Assembly (NCBI RefSeq): GCF_036549475.1
Contig: NZ_JAZHLI010000015.1
Location: 21,855-85,854 of the forward strand
Direction: 5' to 3'
DNA from: Aurantimonas sp036549475
GTDB lineage: Bacteria; Pseudomonadota; Alphaproteobacteria; Rhizobiales; Rhizobiaceae
Length of the DNA stretch: 64,000 nucleotides
Numbering within the stretch: position 1 is the first letter of the stretch; every line of letters starts with the position of its first letter. Under the pieces are notes generated by a model. It worked only from the letters and a program-made list of their open reading frames with translations, ran no database searches and was not told where the DNA came from. Below, piece by piece: positions 57,530-64,000 of the stretch. The position numbers were made by a program, and so were the translations under genes.

Positions 57530-58463
57530 GGCTGACCGCCGACAGCACCGTCGAGACGAAGATCGTCGACGAGGCGAGCTTTTCGCCCGAGCGGAAGTGG
57601 ACCGCGAAGAGATAGGCGTTGACGCCGGCGGGCGCGGCGGCGGTGAGGACGGCGCCCTTCAGCCAGAGCGGCGGCAGGCCGAACTGGCTGGCGAGGGCGT
57701 AGACGATGGCCGGCATGACAAGGAGCGACAGCGTCGCCACGACAAAGGACGAGACCAGTTCGCCGCGCAGCCCGTAGCGGGTCAGCGACATGCCGAGCGA
57801 GAACAGCGCCAGCGGGCCGGCGGTGCTGCCGAGAAGGCCGGTGACCTCGTCAATATGGGCTTCCAGCTGCAGGCCGGTACCGCGCCAGGCCAGACCCGCC
57901 AGGATGCCGATGACGATGGCGTTGGTCGCCAGGTTGCGCAGCACCCGCCGCATGGTCGCCGCGAGCGACACCGCCACCGGCGGCGCGCCGTCGGTCTCGC
58001 GTGCGTCCAGCATGGCGGCGCGCTCGATGACCAGGGTCGAGACGATCATCATCACCGGCAGATGGATCGACACGATGACCAGCAGCGGTTCCAGCCCGGC
58101 GTCGCCATAGGCGCGCTGCAGGGTCGGGATCGCGATGAAGATTGTGTTGGCAAAGCTCGCCGCGATGCCGGCGATGGCGCCGGTGCGCCGGTCGGCATCC
58201 GAGAGCGCGCGCACCAGCAGGGTGCCGGCGGTCCAGACGATCGCGACGGCGCCGAAATAGGCCGCCCAGAGCGCCAGCGGGTTGACGTCGCCGAACTGCG
58301 CGGTGGCCAGCGTGCGGAACAGCAGCACCGGCACCGCCACCACGAACACGAAGCGGGCCAGCGCCTCGCCGGTCGCCTCCGACAGAAGCCTGGCTTTGGC
58401 AAAGACGAAGCCGATGACGATCAGGCTGAAGATCGGCACGATGACATTGAAGATCGTTTGCAT
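57501..58463 (-). CDS. AEC family transporter, second copy
   Basis: 320 residues, about ten membrane helices. Start MQTIFNVIVPIFSLIVIGFV is typical; the polar loop DARETDGAPPVAVSLAATMR splits the halves. Related in fold to the gene at 52837 but clearly diverged. The last 29 bases overlap gluQ tail to tail. Substrate unknown. Confidence 0.88.
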   Translation of the reverse strand: MQTIFNVIVPIFSLIVIGFVFAKARLLSEATGEALARFVFVVAVPVLLFRTLATAQFGDVNPLALWAAYFGAVAIVWTAGTLLVRALSDADRRTGAIAGIAASFANTIFIAIPTLQRAYGDAGLEPLLVIVSIHLPVMMIVSTLVIERAAMLDARETDGAPPVAVSLAATMRRVLRNLATNAIVIGILAGLAWRGTGLQLEAHIDEVTGLLGSTAGPLALFSLGMSLTRYGLRGELVSSFVVATLSLLVMPAIVYALASQFGLPPLWLKGAVLTAAAPAGVNAYLFAVHFRSGEKLASSTIFVSTVLSAVSLSVWLTILG

Positions 58464-58694
58464 GGGCCACCGGCGCGCGTTCGGCCCGCGATAGCGGCAA
58501 GGGCGGCCGAGCGCAAATTCCGGCAACCGGATTTCGGCGCCGCGCCGCGCCCGCCGCCCGGTCTCGCCCGGCCGCGCGAGACCGGGCGGCCTTTCGGTGC
58601 GGCCGTGCCCCTGCTATCGAGTGGCGCCGCATTTCTGCTCCGGCCCGGCCCCACCGCCCGGGAGCGCCCATCCGTCGAAAAGGCCGACCCGCCC

Positions 58695-59585
58695 GTGCAG
58701 AGGCTGCTTCCCTTCTTTCCGGCCGTCTTCGTCCTTCTGTGGTCGACCGGCTTCATCGGCGCGCGCTACGCGATGCCCCATGCCGAGCCCTTCACCTTCC
58801 TGGCGCTGCGCTATGCGCTGGCGCTGGCGATCCTGGGCACGCTGGTCGTCGCCGTGCGGGCGCCCTGGCCGGGGCGCTGGCCGGCGCTGCATGCGATGAT
58901 CGCCGGCAGCCTGATCCACGGCGTCTATCTGGGCGGCGTGTTCTTCGCCGTGCGCCACGGGCTCAATGCCGGCATCGCGGCGCTGATCGTCGGGCTGCAG
59001 CCGATCCTGACGACGATCCTGGCCGCCAGTTTTCTGGGCGAGCGCGTGAGGCCACGCCATCTTCTCGGCCTTGCGCTGGGGCTCATCGGCGTGGCGCTGG
59101 TCATCCTGCCCCGGCTCGATGGCGCCGGCGCTTACGGCTTTACCACGCTGGCGCCGGTGTTTTTGTCGGCGATCGCCATCTCGGCGGGCTCGGTGTGGCA
59201 AAAGCGCTTCGTGGGCGGCGTCGACCTGCGCACCGGCACGGCCCTGCAATATCTGGGCGCCTTCGTGCCGACGCTGCTCGTCGCCTGGACCACCGAGACC
59301 ATGGTCGTCGCCTGGACCGGCGAGCTCGTCTTCGCGCTGGTCTGGCTGGTCTTCGTCCTGTCGATCGGCGCGGTGTTCCTGCTGGTCTTCCTGATCCGCG
59401 AGGGCGCCGTCTCCTCGGTCGCCTCGCTGATGTACCTGGTGCCTGGCGTCACCGCCGTGCTGGCGTGGCTCTTGTTCGGCGAGACCCTGACGGCGATCCA
59501 GCTCGCCGGGCTGGTGCTGGCCGGCGTCGGCGTGGCGGCGGCCACGCGCGGCGGCCGCAGCCGCACCATCCCGAAAAGCGTGTGA
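58695..59585 (+). CDS. DMT superfamily (EamA) transporter
   Basis: 296 residues, ten predicted membrane helices in two EamA repeats (FVLLWSTGFIGARYAMPHAE, AGSLIHGVYLGGVFFAVRHG; VASLMYLVPGVTAVLAWLLF, GETLTA). GTG 58695 gives the expected short N-terminus; the upstream open frame is antisense to the AEC gene and is not used. Substrate unknown. Confidence 0.85.
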   Translation: MQRLLPFFPAVFVLLWSTGFIGARYAMPHAEPFTFLALRYALALAILGTLVVAVRAPWPGRWPALHAMIAGSLIHGVYLGGVFFAVRHGLNAGIAALIVGLQPILTTILAASFLGERVRPRHLLGLALGLIGVALVILPRLDGAGAYGFTTLAPVFLSAIAISAGSVWQKRFVGGVDLRTGTALQYLGAFVPTLLVAWTTETMVVAWTGELVFALVWLVFVLSIGAVFLLVFLIREGAVSSVASLMYLVPGVTAVLAWLLFGETLTAIQLAGLVLAGVGVAAATRGGRSRTIPKSV

Positions 59586-59679
59586 CGGCCTGCGACCGAT
59601 CGCCGTGACGGCCCGCCTTCGTTTTGGGGGGCGCGCCCCTATATGATGGCGTCACCCCCCAGAACCGACAAAGGCCGGC

Positions 59680-59868
59680 ATGTCCGACTTCCTCACCTAT
59701 GCCGCTTTGGCGGTCATGATCGCGACCGCGGTCGTCCTGCTCTTCGGCCTGTTCAACATGATGAAGGGCGGCGACGGCAACCGCTCGCAGAAGCTGATGC
59801 GCGCCCGCGTCATGCTGCAGGGCGTCGCCGTGATCCTCATCGTCGGCGTGCTGCTGCTGGCGCGCTAG
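59680..59868 (+). CDS. HIG1-domain twin-transmembrane protein
   Basis: 62 residues, two membrane helices (6-26 and 45-60) joined by FNMMKGGDGNRSQKLMRARV. The QKLMRxRVxxQG stretch is the hypoxia-induced-gene-1 domain signature found in alphaproteobacteria and mitochondria, where relatives associate with cytochrome c oxidase. It stands 445 bases before the cobalamin adenosyltransferase, a neighbour often seen in rhizobia. Confidence 0.85.
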   Translation: MSDFLTYAALAVMIATAVVLLFGLFNMMKGGDGNRSQKLMRARVMLQGVAVILIVGVLLLAR

Positions 59869-60313
59869 CGGGCGGCGTTGCCCGTCCGGGGCGTACCCTG
59901 CGGGGCCTCCGGCATGGATCCCCGCGCTGCGCGCGAGGATGACGAAGCGGGCCTGTCCCGCCGCGCCCCTGATGCGCCTGCTTCTCGAGCGACTGCCGCG
60001 CATGGCGCCAGTCTGACGACAGCCCCGGCCGTCGCCCCCGCTCGCCCCGAAACCGCAACCTCAAAACCCGAACATCCCGAACCGCGCCGCCACCGCGAGC
60101 GCGCCCGAAAAGCATGGGCGACACCAACCCGACAGTGCCGCCAATGTCCAACGGGAATGTCAGGCGCGCCCTGATGCATGATCCGGGCTACCTTTTGGGC
60201 TTACGATGACCGCGATCGACGTAGATCGACCGCATCGCAGTCGCCCATATACATCCAGCCGCACCTGTCCTCCGCCCGCTCATCCCCTATGATGGCGCCG
60301 AATCGGAGACATC
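59869..60313. other. Intergenic interval before the cobalamin adenosyltransferase
   Basis: About 445 bases. Open frames exist on both strands but look random. It includes GGATCCCCGCGCTGCGCGCG followed by AGGATGAC, the sort of sequence dispersed in alphaproteobacterial intergenic regions. No cobalamin riboswitch was recognised. Confidence 0.4.
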
Positions 60314-60886
60314 ATGGTCAAGCTGAACAAGATCTATACCAGGACCGGCGATGCCGGGGAGACGGGGCTGGGCAGCGGCGAGCGGCGGTTGAAGAGCGAT
60401 CTGCGGGTCGAGACCTACGGCACGATCGACGAGCTGAACGCCATTCTCGGGCTGGTGCGACTGCATGCCGACGGCGAACTCGACGCCATGCTGGCGCGCA
60501 TCCAGAACGAATTGTTCGATCTCGGCGCGGAACTGGCGACGCCCGAGACCGGCGAGCCGCTGCCCTACGAGCCGCTGAAGATCGTCGCCTCGCAGGTGGA
60601 CGCGCTGGAGCGCGAGATCGACGCGATGAACGCACGGCTGGAGCCGCTGAAGAGCTTCGTGCTGCCGGCCGGCTCGCCCGCCGCCACCCATCTGCACCAT
60701 GCCCGCACCGTGGCGCGGCGGGCCGAGCGGCTGATGGTCGCCCTGTCGCGCAAGGACGGCGAGCGCGTCGCCGACGACGCGCTGCGCTACGTCAACCGCC
60801 TGTCCGACCATCTCTTCGTCGCCGGCCGCATTGCCAATGACGACGGCAGGACGGATGTTCTGTGGGTGCCCGGCGCCAGCCGCTGA
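60314..60886 (+). CDS. Cob(I)alamin adenosyltransferase, PduO type
   Basis: 190 residues, makes adenosylcobalamin from cob(I)alamin and ATP. N-terminal ATP-binding block YTRTGDAGETGLGSGERR (8-25), then VETYGTIDELNAILGL and, near the C-terminus, HHARTVARRAERLMVAL and YVNRLSDHLFVAGR. These match the PduO/MMAB fold rather than CobA/CobO. Stands with no other cobalamin genes here, consistent with salvage for B12-dependent mutases. Confidence 0.93.
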   Translation: MVKLNKIYTRTGDAGETGLGSGERRLKSDLRVETYGTIDELNAILGLVRLHADGELDAMLARIQNELFDLGAELATPETGEPLPYEPLKIVASQVDALEREIDAMNARLEPLKSFVLPAGSPAATHLHHARTVARRAERLMVALSRKDGERVADDALRYVNRLSDHLFVAGRIANDDGRTDVLWVPGASR

Positions 60887-60971
60887 CGGGGCGGCCCGAT
60901 CGGCGCAGGCTTCGCGGAGACCTTGCGGGCAGGCGGGCAGCCGGACGGCCCGCCGGCAAGACCGGCCGGAA

Positions 60972-61110
60972 GGTTCGGTCCAGGAGGTTCGGTCCAAGCG
61001 GTTCGGTCCCAGGGGGGCTCAGGCGCAAGGCGGCGTCCGGAAGGCTTTGGCCCAAAATCTGCGTCCAGAAGGCCCCGTCCAAAAGACCGTCCAAAAGACC
61101 GTCCAGAAGA
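60972..61110. repeat. Short tandem repeats upstream of the rhomboid gene
   Basis: Two families. GGTTCGGTCC occurs at 60972, 60986 and 61000, spaced 14 bases. A 12-base unit CCGTCCAAAAGA occurs at 61075 and 61087, with CCGTCCAGAAGA at 61099 and a degenerate copy GCGTCCAGAAGG at 61061. Units share G-T-C-C cores. They fill most of the gap before the rhomboid gene. Confidence 0.75.
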
Positions 61111-61143
61111 CTTCGGCCCAAAGGCCCCGGTGAAAGGTTCGCT

Positions 61144-61881
61144 GTGTTCGTCCCCTTCTACGATGCCAACCGCCTGCGCCACATCCGCTTCCAGTATGTG
61201 ACGGTGGGGCTGATCGCGGTGAACGGGCTGGTCTATCTGTTCGCGCAGGCGAGCGGCGAGGCCGGGGCCATCCTGTCGGCCTTCGAGATCTCCTACGGCT
61301 TCATCCCGGCGGTGGTGAACGGGTTTGCCGAGCTGCCGCCGCCCTATGTGGCGGTGCCGCCCTGGCTGAACTTCCTGACCTATTCCTTCCTGCACCTGGA
61401 TATCTGGCATGTGGCGGGAAACATGCTGTTCCTCTGGGTGTTCGGCGACAATGTCGAGGACGCCTTCGGGCATCTGCGGTTCCTGCTGTTCTACCTGGCC
61501 TGCGCGGCGGCCGGCGCGGCGCTGCACGCGCTGGTGTTTCCGGGCTCGGAGGCGACGCTGATCGGCGCGTCGGGGGCGGTGTCGGGCGTGGCGGCGGCCT
61601 ATCTGATGCTGCATCCGCGGGTGTGGGTGTGGGTGCTGGCCTTCGGGCGCATTCCGCTGAACCTGCCGGCCTGGCTGCTGCTGATGGTGTGGATCGCGAT
61701 CCAGTTCGCGCTGCTGGCGTCGGGGGCCGAGGACGTGTCCTATGCCGCCCATGCGGGGGGCATCGTGACGGGCGCGGCGCTGACGCTGGTGCTGCGCCGG
61801 CGCGGCGTGCCCCTGTTCGACCGCCAGATCCGCACGCCGCGGGCGGTGGAGCTGGCCGACGCCGGCGAGGAGCGATTGTGA
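61144..61881 (+). CDS. Rhomboid family intramembrane serine protease
   Basis: 245 residues, about six or seven membrane helices. Catalytic Ser near residue 143 in GASGAVSG and His near 202 in AAHAGG, plus HVAGNMLFLWVFGDNVED, the rhomboid HxxxN element. It cleaves membrane proteins within the bilayer; substrates unknown. GTG 61144 follows AAAGG; the upstream frame is the repeat region. Followed by etfBA. Confidence 0.88.
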   Translation: MFVPFYDANRLRHIRFQYVTVGLIAVNGLVYLFAQASGEAGAILSAFEISYGFIPAVVNGFAELPPPYVAVPPWLNFLTYSFLHLDIWHVAGNMLFLWVFGDNVEDAFGHLRFLLFYLACAAAGAALHALVFPGSEATLIGASGAVSGVAAAYLMLHPRVWVWVLAFGRIPLNLPAWLLLMVWIAIQFALLASGAEDVSYAAHAGGIVTGAALTLVLRRRGVPLFDRQIRTPRAVELADAGEERL

Positions 61882-62101
61882 GGCGCGATGGCGGGCCGGG
61901 CCGCATGGGGCCTTGCAAGATCGGCGCGGGGGTCGCACAAGGCCGCTACGCGCCGGCAGAGTTTTGACGATTACGTAAAAGTCAGATATCGCTCCCGGCC
62001 ATCCGGCCCGTCCCCGCGCGGCCGCCGCGGGAGGACCGCGGGCCGGGCAGGACATGAGGCTTTCGGGCGCCCAAGCGCCCAGCAAGGGAGAGACACGACC
62101 G

Positions 62102-62851
62102 ATGAAGGTTCTCGTCGCAGTCAAGCGCGTCGTCGACTACAACGTGAAGATCCGGGTCAAGCCGGACGGCACGGGCGTCGACCTCGCCAACGTCAAGATG
62201 AGCATGAACCCCTTCGACGAGATCGCCGTCGAGGAGGCGATCCGGCTGAAGGAAGCCGGCACGGTGACCGAGATCGTCGCGGTGTCCGTCGGCCCACAGC
62301 AGGCGCAGGAGACCATCCGCACCGCGCTGGCCATGGGCGCCGACCGCGGCATCCTGGTCAAGACCGACCAGCCGACCGAGCCGCTGGCCGTCGCCAAGAT
62401 CCTGAAGGGCGTCGTCGAGGCCGAGAGCCCGGACCTCGTCATCCTGGGCAAGCAGGCGATCGACGACGACTGCAACCAGACCGGCCAGATGCTGGCGGCG
62501 CTGCTCGGCTGGAGCCAGGGCACCTTCGCCAACAAGATCGAGCTGTCGGACGGCAAGGCGCGGGTGACGCGCGAGGTCGATGGCGGCCTGCAGACGATCG
62601 ACCTGACGATGCCGGCGATCGTGACCACGGACCTGCGCCTCAACGAGCCGCGCTACGCGTCCCTGCCGAACATCATGAAGGCCAAGAAGAAGCCGCTCGA
62701 GGAGAAGTCGCCGGACGATTTCGGCGTCGACGTGACGCCGCGGCTGCAAGTTCTCAAGACCGCCGAGCCGGGCAAGCGCGAGGCCGGCGTGAAGGTCGCC
62801 AGCGTCGACGAGCTGATCGACAAGCTGAAGAACGAAGCCGGCGTGCTCTGA
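62102..62851 (+). CDS. etfB: Electron transfer flavoprotein, beta subunit
   Basis: 249 residues, AMP-binding half of the ETF heterodimer carrying electrons from acyl-CoA dehydrogenases to ETF-quinone oxidoreductase. Start MKVLVAVKRVVDYNVKIRVK after AGGGAGAGA; the recognition-loop region is TDLRLNEPRYASLPNIMKAK. Forms an operon with etfA 81 bases downstream. Confidence 0.95.
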   Translation: MKVLVAVKRVVDYNVKIRVKPDGTGVDLANVKMSMNPFDEIAVEEAIRLKEAGTVTEIVAVSVGPQQAQETIRTALAMGADRGILVKTDQPTEPLAVAKILKGVVEAESPDLVILGKQAIDDDCNQTGQMLAALLGWSQGTFANKIELSDGKARVTREVDGGLQTIDLTMPAIVTTDLRLNEPRYASLPNIMKAKKKPLEEKSPDDFGVDVTPRLQVLKTAEPGKREAGVKVASVDELIDKLKNEAGVL

Positions 62852-62932
62852 GCACGTTCCTGTAGATTCGAGGCCGGCCTGTCGCCCGCGTGACGCGGCG
62901 GCGACGGCCGATGCCAGGGAGACCCCGCGATC

Positions 62933-63862
62933 ATGACCACGCTTCTCATCGCCGAACACGACAACCAGACCCTGTCCGAGCAGACCGCCAAGGCGCTGAC
63001 CGCGGCCGCCCAGATGGGCGGCGAGGTGCATGTGCTGGTGGCCGGTTCCGGCTCTGCCGCCGTGGCCGAGGCCGCCGGCCAGCTGGACGGCGTCGCCAAG
63101 GTGCTGCACGCCGACGCAGAGGCCTATGGCCACGGCCTGGCCGAGCCGCTGGCCGACCTGGTCGTCAAGCTGGCCGACGGCTACGACGCCATCGTCGCGC
63201 CGGCGACCACCGCCGGCAAGAACGTCGCGCCGCGCATCGCCGCGCTGCTCGACGTCATGCAGATTTCGGACGTGATCGGCATCGAGGGTGCCGACACCTT
63301 CCAGCGGCCGATCTATGCCGGCAACGCCATCCAGACGGTGAAGTCGAGCGACGCCAAGAAGGTGATCACCGTGCGCACCTCCGGCTTCCAGGCGGCCGGC
63401 GCGGGCGGCTCGGCCGCCGTCGAGGCGGTGGACGCGGCCGGCGATCCCGGCCTGTCGACCTTCGTCGAGGAAAAGCTCGCCCACAGCGAGCGGCCGGAAC
63501 TGACCAGCGCCAAGATCATCCTGTCCGGCGGGCGGGCGCTGGGCTCCAAGGAGAAGTTCGACGAGGTGCTTCTGCCGCTGGCCGACAAGCTGGGCGCGGC
63601 GATCGGCGCCTCGCGCGCGGCGGTCGACGCCGGCTACGCGCCCAACGACTGGCAGGTCGGCCAGACCGGCAAGGTCGTGGCGCCCGACCTCTACATCGCG
63701 GCGGGCATCTCCGGCGCCATCCAGCACCTGGCCGGCATGAAGGATTCCAAGGTCATCGTGGCGATCAACAAGGACGAGGAAGCGCCGATCTTCCAGGTCG
63801 CCGATTACGGCCTGGTGGGCGACCTGTTCCAGCTGCTGCCCGAGCTCAAGGACAAGCTCTGA
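62933..63862 (+). CDS. etfA: Electron transfer flavoprotein, alpha subunit
   Basis: 309 residues. The C-terminal FAD domain is diagnostic: SGGRALGSKEKFDEVLLPLA, then GASRAAVDAGYAPNDWQVGQ, TGKVVAPDLYIAAGISGAIQ and INKDEEAPIFQVADYGLVGD. Pairs with EtfB in beta-oxidation. The 138 bases after it to the window end show no gene; a small ACGAG/CTCGT hairpin near 63930 is weak. Confidence 0.95.
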   Translation: MTTLLIAEHDNQTLSEQTAKALTAAAQMGGEVHVLVAGSGSAAVAEAAGQLDGVAKVLHADAEAYGHGLAEPLADLVVKLADGYDAIVAPATTAGKNVAPRIAALLDVMQISDVIGIEGADTFQRPIYAGNAIQTVKSSDAKKVITVRTSGFQAAGAGGSAAVEAVDAAGDPGLSTFVEEKLAHSERPELTSAKIILSGGRALGSKEKFDEVLLPLADKLGAAIGASRAAVDAGYAPNDWQVGQTGKVVAPDLYIAAGISGAIQHLAGMKDSKVIVAINKDEEAPIFQVADYGLVGDLFQLLPELKDKL

Positions 63863-64000
63863 GGCGGCTTGCGCGCGGCCCGGCGCGCGCAGGGGAATCG
63901 GGTGAGTTGAATTTCACGAGATGAGGCTGACGAGGAATTTCTCGTTCCACCCGGCCTTCAATCGTTTGTTGGTCATCGACAGTTTGGCGGGATTCCGCCG

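Noticed and set aside
57597..58694. Long upstream extension of the DMT transporter frame
   Set aside because: It is the antisense of the AEC transporter gene and is strongly hydrophilic; the hydrophobic protein begins at 58695.
60972..61110. Possible CRISPR-like array
   Set aside because: Repeats are 10-12 bases with 2-4 base spacing or none, without unique spacers or cas genes.

Overview
The window reads as chromosome of a high-GC alphaproteobacterium, most likely of the order Hyphomicrobiales (Rhizobiales). The grounds are the phaA/phaR polyhydroxybutyrate pair beside rpmF-mtgA-ispA, an Lrp-type regulator divergent from alanine dehydrogenase, a SUV3-like helicase followed by an S4 RNA-binding protein and FdxA, a sigma-32 factor of RpoH type near CarD, and a thiamine ABC transporter behind a TPP riboswitch. 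Most of it is ordinary, densely coding chromosome. It comes from a draft assembly: there is one N at 31744, and a stretch near 27.5 kb of implausible composition.

Layout. 1-5.3 kb: patatin-like lipase (cut by the window edge), phaA, divergent phaR, rpmF, mtgA, ispA. 5.4-12 kb: a DUF1993 gene broken by an amber codon, pyruvate carboxylase, then a DeoR-family regulator with an MFS transporter. 12-24 kb: two tiny DUF3309 membrane proteins, ispG, a lytic transglycosylase, a DMT exporter, the helicase/S4/fdxA block, cysG, lrp-type regulator/ald. 24-29 kb: two unknown small genes, a YkgJ cysteine-cluster protein, a TadG-like VWA protein and a membrane diguanylate cyclase.

29-32.9 kb is the accessory part. 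It is gene-poor and visibly more AT-rich. It holds a 42-residue lipoprotein, a MarR regulator, doubtful small ORFs, an IS256-type transposase remnant fused to a broken metallo-beta-lactamase-fold gene, an assembly-type duplication around the N, and a nested inverted-repeat structure next to the 3' end of tRNA-Arg(CCT), a typical island integration site. No integrase and no duplicated att site were seen.

33-41 kb: thiN, a TPP riboswitch and thiBPQ, an M48 lipoprotein protease convergent with rpoH across a perfect terminator, and carD. 41-51 kb: a Crp/Fnr regulator divergent from a second diguanylate cyclase related to the first, an M20 amidohydrolase, a DD-carboxypeptidase overlapping a CobW-type GTPase that seems to need a CTG start, DUF924, an acetyltransferase, an acyl-CoA synthetase and tRNA-Leu(CAA). 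51-64 kb: a YqaA-type membrane protein, dsbB, two AEC transporters, DUF3095, an HNH protein, an AlkA-type glycosylase, gluQ lacking its usual zinc cysteines, a DMT transporter, a HIG1-domain protein, a PduO-type cobalamin adenosyltransferase, a rhomboid protease and etfBA.

Themes: PHB and acetyl-CoA metabolism with anaplerosis (phaA, phaR, pyc, etfBA), isoprenoid synthesis (ispA, ispG), envelope peptidoglycan enzymes (mtgA, a lytic transglycosylase, a DD-carboxypeptidase), thiamine uptake and activation, c-di-GMP signalling, and stress or global regulation (rpoH, carD, Crp/Fnr). I saw no CRISPR array, no intact insertion sequence, no prophage and no clear undescribed multi-gene system. The most unusual signals are the nested palindromes at 32.6 kb, the nonsense codon in the DUF1993 gene, the CTG-start GTPase and the two assembly anomalies.
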